Assembly: GCA_017554745.1 (NCBI GenBank)
Contig: JAFZHS010000001.1
Span: 1-34,760 of the forward strand
Direction of reading: 5' to 3'
Source of the DNA: Clostridiales bacterium
GTDB taxonomy: Bacteria > Bacillota > Clostridia > Saccharofermentanales > Saccharofermentanaceae
DNA: 34,760 nt
Of the stretch, positions 16,290 to 24,496 are shown piece after piece (position 1 is the first letter of the stretch; the number at the start of each line of letters is the position of its first letter). The notes below the pieces were generated by a model, which worked only from the letters and a program-made list of their open reading frames with translations, was not told the origin of the DNA and did no database searches. Made by a program: the position numbers and the translations under genes.

Positions 16290-16332
16290 CTGTCGGTTCC
16301 TCCTTTCATTGCGAGATAAATAGCCGTCCGCA

Positions 16333-16494
16333 GGACTCCATCCAAGTGAAACTTGGTCAAGGTCAAGGACTGAAAGATCCTTGTAGGATTCCACAAGGAC
16401 AAAGTCCTTTGGTGCTGGCTGCATAAGCCCCCTCGGAGAGCGCGCTGGATGTGGGCTCCGCCCACATATAAGTGCGCCCTTAACAAGTTAAGGG
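16333..16494. other. oriT: origin of transfer (oriT)
   Basis: TAAGTGCGCCCTTA at 16469-16482 matches the conserved nic-region core of MOB-Q type oriTs (RSF1010, pSK41 and relatives). It is preceded by a perfect 8-bp inverted repeat (ATGTGGGC 16449-16456, GCCCACAT 16460-16467), as expected 5' of nic. It overlaps a second perfect inverted repeat (CCCTTAAC 16477-16484, GTTAAGGG 16487-16494). Further short dyads (CCAAG/CTTGG, AAGGAC/GTCCTT) lie in 16333-16415. The region sits between the relaxase and MobC genes. Confidence 0.85.
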
Positions 16495-16511
16495 ATGGGG
16501 TAGTGTACGCC

Positions 16512-16805
16512 TTAACCTTCAGCATTGTTTTCATTCTTGGGTTCCTTTTCATTCATTGCTTTTGTGAAGAATTTGCCGTTATTCTCCTGCTTCTTAAGGA
16601 AATTCAGGAATCGGATCTTGTCTTCATCAACGGTGGGCCTGCCTAAAACAGACTCTACGATTCCGCCGAGTTCGATAAGTCTTCTTGTGCGCTTCTTGCG
16701 TTCCTCAGCGTTCTGTCTCTTGATCAGGGCTTTCTCCTGCTCCTTAAGCTGATCACGCTTTTTCTGAAGTTCCGCAATACGTTCGTCGTAAGTTCTCTGT
16801 GCCAT
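16512..16805 (-). CDS. small relaxosome-associated protein (DUF3847/MobC-like)
   Basis: 97 aa. A charged N-terminal coiled coil (ERIAELQKKRDQLKEQEKAL) is followed by RRLIELGGIVESVLGRP, the recurrent L-G-x-x-V-E-x-x-L-G-R-P motif of small proteins encoded beside MobA/MobL relaxases. It begins 6 nt after the upstream MobC gene and ends next to oriT. It probably helps assemble the relaxosome. Confidence 0.75.
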   Translation of the reverse strand: MAQRTYDERIAELQKKRDQLKEQEKALIKRQNAEERKKRTRRLIELGGIVESVLGRPTVDEDKIRFLNFLKKQENNGKFFTKAMNEKEPKNENNAEG

Positions 16806-16811
16806 GGTCTG

Positions 16812-17174
16812 TTACCTCCTTTCTCCGAACAGGTAGTTTGTTATTTCCAAGATCGTCTTCAGTCTCTCCGCATCTGTCGGATCGAGTTGAGTCAGATCAG
16901 GCTTTCTGTTAATCTTCTCTGTCAGGTCACGAAGTGTGTCTTTCATAGCAGAGAAGGTACGGATGTTTCCCTTTACGAGTATCTTCTGGTAAAGACAGCT
17001 CTGGATGAAGAAGGTGCTCTTCTTCATTCCTGTAACTGCAACTCTCGCTTCGATGATCTCCTTCTCTTTCGGTGAAACCCGGAAGTTAAGGATCACATCT
17101 CTGTGCCTGTTATGTTCATTCTTTTTCTTCTTGGGCTTTTTCTTAACTTCAACTTTTCCGTAGATCTTTCCCAT
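16812..17174 (-). CDS. mobC: MobC-type relaxosome accessory protein
   Basis: 120 aa. A basic N-terminus (VEVKKKPKKKKNEHNRHRD) leads into VILNFRVSPKEKEIIEARVAVTGMKKSTF, a ribbon-helix-helix DNA-binding region as in MobC/MbeC proteins, followed by a helical tail. MobC binds near oriT and opens the DNA for the relaxase. It starts 4 nt after the integrase stop, so mobilization genes may be co-transcribed with int. Confidence 0.82.
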   Translation of the reverse strand: MGKIYGKVEVKKKPKKKKNEHNRHRDVILNFRVSPKEKEIIEARVAVTGMKKSTFFIQSCLYQKILVKGNIRTFSAMKDTLRDLTEKINRKPDLTQLDPTDAERLKTILEITNYLFGERR

Positions 17175-17178
17175 GTTG

Positions 17179-18276
17179 TTAATCCTCCTGTGATGTGATA
17201 AATGTTTCGTTCAACTTGTCAGCCATGTTTCTCTGAACTGACGGATAAAGATGAGAATAACGTTCTGTGACAGTGCTGGTCTCGTGACCTAGTCTGTCCG
17301 CGATCTGTATCGGTGAATATCCTAGTTCGATAAGGAGCGCGCAGCTTGAATGTCTCAGGTCGTGTATCCTTATGCGCTTCACGCCGGCTGCCTGTGATCC
17401 CCTGTCCATTTCGTGATGAAGAAAATGTTTTGAGATTGGGAAGAGCCTGCTCTTCGGGTCGATCTTGTATATCGAATCGAAGTAATCCTGCATCTCATCA
17501 CAGAGAAACTGAGGGAGCTCAACCGTGCGGTTACTCTTCTCGGTCTTTGGAGATGTGGTCATCTCTTCTCCGTTTACGACCTGATATGTCTTGTTAATCC
17601 GAAGAGTCCGCTTCTCAAGATCGAAATCCTCTCTGGTGAGTGCCAGAAGTTCACCGGAACGGATTCCCGTCCAGTAAAGGATCTGGAATGCGTAATACGA
17701 CATCGGCTTGTCCTTGATCGCATCCGAGAATTTAAGGTATTCGTCCTTCGTCCAGAAGAGCATCTCAGGTGCTGTGGACTTACCGAGCTTCTTAAATGCG
17801 TAGCAGGGATTCTTCGGAAGATCGTAGTACTTGACCGCGTGGTTGAAGATAGCCGTTAGCTGGTTGTTGATACTCCGAAGATATGTCTCGGAATAACCTT
17901 TACCGTCAGCATCTCTCTTACGGAGAAGTTCGTTCTGCCACTGAAGGATGTGTGTTGAAGTGATCTCCGCGAGGCTGAAATTTTGAAAGTAAGGTCTGAT
18001 GTGTGTCTCTATGAGTTGCCCCTTATTGGCGAGGGTGCTTTTCTTAAGATGAGGTTTTACATCTTCCATATAGATATCGATAAAGGAGCCAAAGCTCATA
18101 TTGATATCTTTGGATTTCTTGGTTAAGAAGATATGCTCGTATTCAAGTGCTTCTTTCCTTGTATCGAAGCCCCTCTTAACGTGTCTTTTACGTTCGCCGG
18201 TCCAGTCGGTGTAGTAGCAGGAAACTTTCCATTTCCTGCCGTCGTATCCGTTACCGTTATCTTTTGATACTGCCAT
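17179..18276 (-). CDS. int: tyrosine site-specific integrase
   Basis: 365 aa. The N-terminal arm-binding domain (WKVSCYYTDWTGERKRHVKRGF) is of the Tn916/AP2-like type, then a SAM-like core-binding domain (65-165) and the catalytic domain. Catalytic residues are R206 (TGIRSGE), a Lys near 244-247, H305 and R308 (HDLRHS), H331 (LGHETS) and Tyr340 (ERYSHLY). It would recombine the 18-bp att sites in guaA. Start by ATG with GGAGGTGAT upstream, two bases after the excisionase stop. Confidence 0.96.
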   Translation of the reverse strand: MAVSKDNGNGYDGRKWKVSCYYTDWTGERKRHVKRGFDTRKEALEYEHIFLTKKSKDINMSFGSFIDIYMEDVKPHLKKSTLANKGQLIETHIRPYFQNFSLAEITSTHILQWQNELLRKRDADGKGYSETYLRSINNQLTAIFNHAVKYYDLPKNPCYAFKKLGKSTAPEMLFWTKDEYLKFSDAIKDKPMSYYAFQILYWTGIRSGELLALTREDFDLEKRTLRINKTYQVVNGEEMTTSPKTEKSNRTVELPQFLCDEMQDYFDSIYKIDPKSRLFPISKHFLHHEMDRGSQAAGVKRIRIHDLRHSSCALLIELGYSPIQIADRLGHETSTVTERYSHLYPSVQRNMADKLNETFITSQED

Positions 18277-18278
18277 CT

Positions 18279-18476
18279 TTAATCACCTCCCTTCAAACAG
18301 GCCTCTTCGTACCAAATGCGATTTACCTTCCCCGCGACGACTATCGCCTTGGGGTGTTCTTTCTTAAGTTCTTCATTAAGCTCTCTGATCACGTCGTACG
18401 CCTTTGCTCTAGATACGCCAAGATCAAACATTACTGTGTCTACTCCTATAAAAAGGGGGTCTTTTTCTTTATTCAT
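18279..18476 (-). CDS. xis: excisionase-like winged-helix protein
   Basis: 65 aa from the ATG at 18476, with AGGAAGGAG upstream; the longer open frame to 18575 runs through the promoter. The HTH-like segment GVDTVMFDLGVSRAKAYDVI and the tail GKVNRIWYEEACL fit the small Xis/MerR-like DNA-binding proteins that direct integrase toward excision. It lies two bases before int. Confidence 0.75.
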   Translation of the reverse strand: MNKEKDPLFIGVDTVMFDLGVSRAKAYDVIRELNEELKKEHPKAIVVAGKVNRIWYEEACLKGGD

Positions 18477-18509
18477 TGTTTTCTCCTTCCTGTCCGCTCT
18501 GTGAACAGA

Positions 18510-18583
18510 CATATTTTTGTATCGGTTGGATGAATAATACACCCTCGAAAATTGTCTGTCAATACTTTTAGTCATATTTTTGT
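18510..18583. promoter_or_regulatory. repeat motifs in the divergent xis/regulator region
   Basis: CATATTTTTGT occurs exactly at 18510-18520 and 18573-18583. Each is flanked by CAGAC or GTCTG, and another TGTCTG-like copy overlaps the xis -35 (18553-18560). The arrangement fits operator sites for the divergently transcribed XRE regulator. Confidence 0.5.
18534..18562 (-). promoter_or_regulatory. promoter of xis-int-mob genes
   Basis: Minus strand TTGACA (18557-18562) and TATTAT (18534-18539), spacer 17 bp, about 58 bp before the xis start. Confidence 0.8.
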
Positions 18584-18627
18584 GTCTGTTTTAATCAGTT
18601 TGGTCTTCCTATTTAGGTCTGATGTGA

Positions 18628-18633
18628 TATAAT
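18628..18633 (+). promoter_or_regulatory. extended -10 of the element regulator gene
   Basis: TGATATAAT, an extended -10, lies about 38 nt before the regulator ATG. No good -35 is seen, as is common for extended -10 promoters. Confidence 0.55.
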
Positions 18634-18671
18634 GAGGACATGATTTCTACACAAACGAGGTGCTTTCGGAT

Positions 18672-19634
18672 ATGAAATTAGGTAACAAGATCAGGAAATA
18701 CAGGCAGCTCCACGATATGTCCCAGAAAGAGCTGGGAATGAAGGTCGGGTTCTCCGCTGCTACAGCCGATTCAAGAATGAGAAAGTATGAGAGCGATGCT
18801 ATGGCTCCTAAGGCGAATATCCGTTCAAAGATCGCTGAAGCCCTGAATATAGATCCTGAAGCAATCTCTGATGTTGAGATATCTTCCTTTGCAGACATCA
18901 TGTATGTTCTGTTTGAACTGGAAGAGAAATATGGTCTTAAAATTGAAAAGAAGGATGGAAAGACTTCCATAGTCTTCGACGATTCCGACAGGGATCTGGA
19001 AACGTTAATCAGCTTTCTAACTGCATGGAAAGATAAGAAGGATGCTTTATCGGACGATCCGAAAGATGTACATGATTATGAGATATGGAAGTCTCACTTC
19101 GTAACCGATATTAATGATTACTATGCTAAAAAAGAGGAAGAGATAAGTAACCTCTACAAGAAGTCCGTATCTTCTTACAAGGGCTCTTATTCGAAGACGA
19201 CTTCCGATGTCGTCAGACTCCTGAGAAAGATAGTAGAATCCGGATTCTCTCTTTCTACAAGGACAAAGCATATATCTCAGGGTGTGCTTGCTAACGGATT
19301 CACATTCAAGATTAACGAACTTCTGAATCCGCCTTCAGATGAAGCAAAGAAGCTGTTTGCACAATTCCTCGCTGAGTTTATGTATTGGGAGAAGCTCGGC
19401 GCAAAGACATATACCGACATGCAGATGCCGGACGGATCATTCTCTATTACATATTATGTAGAGGTAAGTTCCTTCAGTGTAATCGTTAGTCTCATTAATG
19501 ACTTTATAAGACATTATGAGTGCAGAGAAGGTCAGAGCGAATTTGCAATTGATGCTTTTGAGAGAAACTTCGAATCCGATCTTAAGACATACAGCAACGA
19601 TATAAAAGACGAAATCAAATTATTCTCCCACTGA
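18672..19634 (+). CDS. XRE-family regulator of the element
   Basis: 320 aa from the ATG at 18672; a GTG at 18660 is an alternative. The GAGG is 11 nt from the ATG. Residues 1-60 form an HTH (IRKYRQLHDMSQKELGMKVGFS) and the rest is a helical domain of unknown type with a charged central segment (KKEEEISNLYKKSV). It is divergent from xis-int with shared operator-like repeats, so it is probably the switch that controls excision. It ends about 80 nt before guaA's stop codon and is the only plus-strand gene in the element. Confidence 0.82.
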   Translation: MKLGNKIRKYRQLHDMSQKELGMKVGFSAATADSRMRKYESDAMAPKANIRSKIAEALNIDPEAISDVEISSFADIMYVLFELEEKYGLKIEKKDGKTSIVFDDSDRDLETLISFLTAWKDKKDALSDDPKDVHDYEIWKSHFVTDINDYYAKKEEEISNLYKKSVSSYKGSYSKTTSDVVRLLRKIVESGFSLSTRTKHISQGVLANGFTFKINELLNPPSDEAKKLFAQFLAEFMYWEKLGAKTYTDMQMPDGSFSITYYVEVSSFSVIVSLINDFIRHYECREGQSEFAIDAFERNFESDLKTYSNDIKDEIKLFSH

Positions 19635-19649
19635 CCTCAAGTTCAAATA

Positions 19650-19671
19650 TTGGGAACATTTGGGGAACACA
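19650..19671. repeat. integrase arm-type repeats at the guaA end
   Basis: TTGGGAACATT (19650-19660), identical to the left-end repeats, then a degenerate copy TGGGGAACACA (19661-19671, 8 of 11 positions). Located 43 nt inside the att site. Confidence 0.65.
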
Positions 19672-19680
19672 AAAAAGCGA

Positions 19681-19703
19681 AAGCCCCATAGATTGGGGCT
19701 TTC
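19681..19703 (-). terminator. guaA terminator supplied by the element
   Basis: AAAGCCCC and GGGGCTTT form an 8-bp stem with a 7-nt loop, followed on the minus strand by GCTTTTTTG. It lies inside the element just past the guaA stop codon and so replaces the terminator displaced by integration. Confidence 0.8.
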
Positions 19704-19714
19704 CAAGGTTTATA

Positions 19715-19732
19715 GACTATTCGAGTTCTATC
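19715..19732. other. right attachment site within guaA
   Basis: AGACTATTCGAGTTCTAT, identical to 2861-2878, covering the last codons and stop of guaA. The flanking bases differ on both sides, so the exact repeat is 18 bp. Confidence 0.9.
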
Positions 19733-21258
19733 GTTGCCGGGGGCTTGCCCGTGCAGTCGTAGAAGACGCGGCTGATGCCCTTGACTTCGTTGACGATCCT
19801 GCTGGTGACCTTGTTGATGAGCGACCAGGGAAGCTCTGCTGCTTCGGCGGTCATGAAGTCTGTGGTGGTAACGGCACGGAGGAGGCATGCATAATCGTAT
19901 GTTCTCTCGTCGCCCATGCAGCCTACGGAGCGCATATTTGTGAGCGCTACGAAGTACTGGTTAGCGTACTTATCGAAGCCTGCGAGCTGCATTTCTCTTC
20001 TGAAGATTGCGTCTGCATCCTGAACGAGCTTGACCTTCTCGGCTGTAACTTCGCCGATGATGCGGATAGCAAGTCCCGGACCCGGGAACGGCTGGCGGAA
20101 TACTAAATTCTCGGGGATGCCGAGCTCTAAGCCTGCCTTTCTTACTTCGTCCTTAAAAAGGAGTCTCAACGGCTCGATGATCTCTTTGAAATCAACGTAG
20201 TCAGGGAGTCCGCCAACGTTGTGGTGTGACTTGATGACGGCACTCTTGCCGAGGCCTGATTCGATAACGTCAGGATAGATAGTGCCCTGTACGAGGAAGT
20301 CGACCGCGCCGACTTTCTTCGCTTCTTCTTCGAAGACTCTGATGAATTCTTCGCCGATTATCTTTCGCTTTTCTTCAGGTTCTGTAACGCCTGCGAGCTT
20401 TGAATAGAAGCGCTCCTGGGCATTGACCCTGATGAAGTTAAGATCGTAAGGACCTTCAGGTCCGAATACTGCTTCTACTTCGTCGCCTTCGTTTTTACGG
20501 AGGAGTCCGTGATCAACGAAAACGCATGTGAGCTGCTTGCCTACTGCCTTTGAGAGGAGTACTGCAGCGACGGACGAATCCACGCCGCCGGAAAGAGCGC
20601 AGAGGACTTTTCCTGTGCCGACCTTCTCGCGGATCTCTTTGATGGATGTCTCAACAAATGAATCCATCTTCCAATCGCACTTGCACTTGCAGACATCCTT
20701 TACGAAGTTTGCGAGCATTGTTGTGCCTTCGACTGTGTGGACGACTTCGGGGTGGAACTGTACGCAGTAAAGATTCTCTTCAACGTTCTCGGCTGCAGCT
20801 ACGGGGCAGACCTCTGTGTGTGCCGTGATCTTAAAGCCGGGAGCAGGTTTTGCGATGTAGACGGTGTGGCTCATCCAGCAGACTGTCTTGGGAAGAACGC
20901 CTTTGAAGAGCTTTGCTTCTGTATCGATATTAACATCGGTGTGGCCGTATTCCCTGACAGGTGCGGACTTAACTTCACCGCCGAGCAAATAGTTCATGAG
21001 CTGTGCGCCGTAGCAGATGCCGAGTACCGGGATGCCAAGCTTGAAAAGCTCGGGAGAGCACTTGGGTGCATCGTCTTCATAGACTGTACTGGGACCGCCG
21101 GTGAGGATGATTCCTGCAGGATTCAGGGCCTTTATCTCTTCAAGGCTCGTGGTATGCGGTCTGACTTCACTGTAGACCGAGAGCTCTCTTACTCTTCTTG
21201 CGATAAGCTGGTTATACTGTCCTCCGAAATCGAGGACGAGGATCATCTCCTGCGCCAT
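19717..21258 (-). CDS. guaA: GMP synthase (glutamine-hydrolysing)
   Basis: 513 aa from the ATG at 21258 (GGGAGG upstream). The N-terminal class I glutamine amidotransferase has Cys in GICYGAQ and His-Glu in FHPEV. The ATP pyrophosphatase domain has the SGGVDSS P-loop, and the C-terminal dimerization domain ends PPATIELE, close to the usual PPATIEWE. It converts XMP to GMP, the last step of guanine nucleotide synthesis. The gene is the last of the minus-strand set leading away from the origin. Its 3' end is the integration site, and the coding sequence remains complete. Confidence 0.98.
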   Translation of the reverse strand: MAQEMILVLDFGGQYNQLIARRVRELSVYSEVRPHTTSLEEIKALNPAGIILTGGPSTVYEDDAPKCSPELFKLGIPVLGICYGAQLMNYLLGGEVKSAPVREYGHTDVNIDTEAKLFKGVLPKTVCWMSHTVYIAKPAPGFKITAHTEVCPVAAAENVEENLYCVQFHPEVVHTVEGTTMLANFVKDVCKCKCDWKMDSFVETSIKEIREKVGTGKVLCALSGGVDSSVAAVLLSKAVGKQLTCVFVDHGLLRKNEGDEVEAVFGPEGPYDLNFIRVNAQERFYSKLAGVTEPEEKRKIIGEEFIRVFEEEAKKVGAVDFLVQGTIYPDVIESGLGKSAVIKSHHNVGGLPDYVDFKEIIEPLRLLFKDEVRKAGLELGIPENLVFRQPFPGPGLAIRIIGEVTAEKVKLVQDADAIFRREMQLAGFDKYANQYFVALTNMRSVGCMGDERTYDYACLLRAVTTTDFMTAEAAELPWSLINKVTSRIVNEVKGISRVFYDCTGKPPATIELE

Positions 21259-21362
21259 GGAACTTCCTCCCAAAATCAGTTGGAATTATATGCGATTATT
21301 ATACTCTGCACATTAACAATTTTCGTTTGTTTTTTAGTGCAAATCACGGCCTTTTCAGACGC

Positions 21363-23096
21363 TTATGTTTGGGAAAGAATTACATATGCGATGACGTGCA
21401 TGTGGTCTTCTTCCCAGAGGCGGAATTCGTACTTGCTGTATCTGCTGATCTGCTCCCTGGGCATCTGGAAAACGAACGTGTCCGTATCGTCCTCTTCAAC
21501 AGTGAAAGTTATGGAATCGCCGTACTCTTCGCCATCGATATACCAGTCAGCGATAAGGACTGTGCCCTTAGAAAACTTGCAGTCGTACTTGAGCATAACG
21601 GTAACGGTGTCATCAGAAAGATTGTAGCCTGCCGTATTGAGCCAGCCGGGCTCTTTGCTGTAATGGATATAGAAGCCGTTGTTATCAAAGGCTGATTCTC
21701 CGTAGACGAGCTGCCCGTCTGAGAAATCCGGAAGCACTTCAACGACTTCAACTGCCTGATTCGGGTATTCGTCGGTACCCGCCCATTCTACATATCTCAG
21801 GAACTCATATTCGGGTGTAGTGCCGCCCGAAAGGATGTATCTGTCGCGCTCTATGGCCATCATGTAGATATCGTATTTTTCCTGGGAGATCTCGCCTGAA
21901 GCAAGCAGGTCTTTGCAGGCCTTTTCGCGGCATCTTAATTCCTGCTCGGGAGTGCGCTCGAGCGCTTCTTGCGCTTCCCACCAATCGATCGGAATAATCA
22001 TACCTGTGTTTTCATCGGAAACTTCAAGACGTTCGTAGCTCTTGCTCGTATACGGATCGTAATCAATTACTATCCTAAGATCGACACGGAAATCTTCCGG
22101 GGACATATCGGGAATCTTCTTTGCGATATTCTTATAAATATCCGCATCGATAGCGCTTCTTAAAGTATCCGGCTGGACATCTCTTCTGGCTGCGCTGACG
22201 AGCTCCATACGGACTATGTAATCTGCCTCTACGCATTCATCGCTTGCGACATATTCAAGTATCTCGCTCTTTGACGGAGCATACCCTCTAAGTACTGCCC
22301 GGTAATGGTTATCGTCATCTATATGGATAGTATAATCGTGATCTTTGATGTACTTGAAGTATGCTTTGGCGTATTCTCTTGCCCCTTCATTCACGACTTC
22401 ATCGTCAGTCAGACAGGAATCGAAATATCTGATGGTATAGATATCCAGCGGACATTCGCGGCTGTCAAAATCGCCTTCGGCAAAGCGGTCTATTACCCTG
22501 CTGAAGAGAAGGCTGGCATCTTCTTCGCTCATCATGATCATATTGACCTGGGAAGAAAAATCGAACAGAGCTTTATATTTCTCAGCCGATTCTTTAGTGA
22601 TATACCACCAACCCTCGGATGGGATGTAATGTAAGTTGAACTTCAACGTTTTCGTTTCAAGAACTGCTTTGTCGATCAAGTCAAAATACTGATCCTTGGT
22701 CTTGCCGTAGTTCTCGTAATTGAAAATAATATTTTCAGCATTTACATAGGAGATCTTAACCTTTGCCTTCGCTTCGTTTGCCTTTTTGTCAACATCGATA
22801 CTAACAAACTCACGGATTTCAGTCCTGGACGCCATCCTCAGCATGACTTCTTCTTTGGGACCTGTCTTGAAATCACATTCAAAACCATCTTCCACAAGAG
22901 TTTCCGCAACGTCCGAATCACCTTCACCGAATGTCTCGATGAAATAACTTATCACGCCTTCAACCTGTTCGGGAGAATAGTAATCAATACCCAACAAGTT
23001 TATGCTGCACCCTGAGCACCCTGATGACAAAATAAAACCCAGCGACAAAGCTGTAGCCAACAATAGTTCTACTGCTCTGTACCGGGTTATTTTCAT
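21363..23096 (-). CDS. lipoprotein of unknown function
   Basis: 577 aa. A signal peptide with lipobox LSSGC (Cys27) is followed by a long mainly acidic extracellular region. Residues about 40-180 look like a DUF4878/NTF2-like fold (EGVISYFIETFGEGDSDVAE, then FNLHYIPSEGWWYIT). A C-terminal beta domain follows with TVMLKYDCKFSKGTVLIADW. AGGAGTGC precedes the ATG. It starts 41 nt after purA, so it is probably co-transcribed, though nothing links it to purine metabolism. Family not recognised. Confidence 0.7.
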   Translation of the reverse strand: MKITRYRAVELLLATALSLGFILSSGCSGCSINLLGIDYYSPEQVEGVISYFIETFGEGDSDVAETLVEDGFECDFKTGPKEEVMLRMASRTEIREFVSIDVDKKANEAKAKVKISYVNAENIIFNYENYGKTKDQYFDLIDKAVLETKTLKFNLHYIPSEGWWYITKESAEKYKALFDFSSQVNMIMMSEEDASLLFSRVIDRFAEGDFDSRECPLDIYTIRYFDSCLTDDEVVNEGAREYAKAYFKYIKDHDYTIHIDDDNHYRAVLRGYAPSKSEILEYVASDECVEADYIVRMELVSAARRDVQPDTLRSAIDADIYKNIAKKIPDMSPEDFRVDLRIVIDYDPYTSKSYERLEVSDENTGMIIPIDWWEAQEALERTPEQELRCREKACKDLLASGEISQEKYDIYMMAIERDRYILSGGTTPEYEFLRYVEWAGTDEYPNQAVEVVEVLPDFSDGQLVYGESAFDNNGFYIHYSKEPGWLNTAGYNLSDDTVTVMLKYDCKFSKGTVLIADWYIDGEEYGDSITFTVEEDDTDTFVFQMPREQISRYSKYEFRLWEEDHMHVIAYVILSQT

Positions 23097-23137
23097 CTTT
23101 TAAGCACTCCTGATGCGGGGAGAACCCTTAAGAGAAT

Positions 23138-24418
23138 TTATCTTCTGATGATCTCTTCTCTGACGGGTCCGGTTGAAACGATAGAGACGTGGACGCCAAT
23201 CTCCTTTTCGATGAACTCAACATAATCCTGGGCTTCCTTGGGGAGCTTGTCGTATTCTGTGAGTCCTCTGATCTCGCCCTTGCCCTTCCATGAAGGCAGG
23301 TACTCGATAACGGGCTTGCATCTGTCGAGCTGTGTGGGATTCGGGAAATCCTTTGTGATAACGCCGTCGATCTCATAAGCTGTGCAGACAGGGATCTTAT
23401 CGAGGTAGCCCAGTACGTCGAGGTTTGTGAGGGCAACGTCTGTACCGCCCTGAAGTCTTACGCCGTAACGTGTAGCTACGCAGTCAAACCAGCCGACTCT
23501 TCTCGGACGTCCTGTCGTAGCGCCGTACTCGCCCTTGTCGCCGCCTCTGTCTCTGAGCTCTTTTGCGACTGCTTCATCTAAGATCTCGGATACGAAAGCG
23601 CCGCCGCCTACAGCGGAAGAATATGCCTTTGTTACTACTACGATCTTCTTGATCTCATAAGGCGGGATACCTGCGCCTACGCAGCCGTAGCCTGCCAATG
23701 TGGAAGAAGATGTAACCATCGGATAGATGCCCATGTCGGGATCCTTCATTGTGCCGAGCTGGCCTTCGAGGAGGATCTTCTTGCCTTCCTTGATGGCTTC
23801 ATAGAGGTACGCCTGAGTGTTTGTAACGAAAGGCTTGATGAGTCTTCCCTGCTCGAGCATCTCAGCCAAGAGCTCGTCAGCATTGATGGGATCCTTGTGA
23901 TAGAGGTTTACGAGCAGAGCATTCTTGATCTCAAGCACTCTGTTGATCTTTTCCTTTAAAGTAGCCTCATCGAAAAGCTCGGAAACCTGGAAGCCGATCT
24001 TAGCGTATTTGTCTGAGAAGAAAGGAGCGATACCGGACTTTGTGGATCCGAAAGCCTTGCCGCCCAGTCTTTCTTCTTCGAACTTATCGAAATCAACGTG
24101 ATAAGGCATAACGACCTGAACTCTGTCAGATACGAGGAGCTGCGGATTTAAGCCCTGCTCTTTGATCGAATTGTATTCGTTGATAAACTTGCGGATATCC
24201 AGCGCAACGCCGTTGCCGATGATGTTTACGATATTCTCGTGACATACGCCGGAAGGCATAAGATGAAGTGCGAATCTTCCGTGGTCATTGATTATGGTGT
24301 GTCCTGCATTTGCTCCACCCTGGAATCTGATTACGATATCAGACTCGCTTGCGAGAAGGTCAGTGATCTTGCCCTTTCCCTCGTCGCCCCAGTTAGCGCC
24401 AACTATTGCCGTTACCAT
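23138..24418 (-). CDS. purA: adenylosuccinate synthetase
   Basis: 426 aa. The GTP-binding start GANWGDEGKGKITDLL, GGANAGHTI and the signature GEYGATTGRPRRVGWFD are clear. It condenses IMP with aspartate using GTP, the first step from IMP to AMP. The usual EGAQGxxLD segment is altered to EGQLGTMKDPDMGIYPMVTSS and the usual GPFPTE to GGAFVSE, so this is a divergent PurA subtype. A CGGAGG site precedes the ATG. guaA, the other branch from IMP, is two genes downstream. Confidence 0.95.
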   Translation of the reverse strand: MVTAIVGANWGDEGKGKITDLLASESDIVIRFQGGANAGHTIINDHGRFALHLMPSGVCHENIVNIIGNGVALDIRKFINEYNSIKEQGLNPQLLVSDRVQVVMPYHVDFDKFEEERLGGKAFGSTKSGIAPFFSDKYAKIGFQVSELFDEATLKEKINRVLEIKNALLVNLYHKDPINADELLAEMLEQGRLIKPFVTNTQAYLYEAIKEGKKILLEGQLGTMKDPDMGIYPMVTSSSTLAGYGCVGAGIPPYEIKKIVVVTKAYSSAVGGGAFVSEILDEAVAKELRDRGGDKGEYGATTGRPRRVGWFDCVATRYGVRLQGGTDVALTNLDVLGYLDKIPVCTAYEIDGVITKDFPNPTQLDRCKPVIEYLPSWKGKGEIRGLTEYDKLPKEAQDYVEFIEKEIGVHVSIVSTGPVREEIIRR

Positions 24419-24496
24419 ATAAAATCCTCCGAAAATTTATTGCCTCAATAATTGTTATTATTTATAACCCGCGCCAATTATAACAGAATTATTCTT

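Larger units (their letters stand above)
2861..19732. mobile_element. integrative mobilizable element in the 3' end of guaA
   Basis: The 18-bp direct repeats at 2861-2878 and 19715-19732 bound about 16.9 kb. The inside holds a tyrosine integrase and excisionase at the guaA end, an XRE regulator, a MOB-Q relaxase with two MobC-like proteins and an oriT, a membrane cargo module and a five-gene defence operon. Integration leaves guaA intact because the repeat restores its last codons and stop. The 3' end of guaA is an established hotspot for tyrosine-integrase elements. No VirB4, VirD4 or other mating-pore genes are present, so transfer would need a helper element. Cargo genes are by eye more AT-rich than guaA or purA. 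Confidence 0.93.

Noticed and set aside
19660..20106. Plus-strand open frame opposite guaA.
   Set aside because: It is the shadow of a highly conserved gene and lacks a ribosome binding site.
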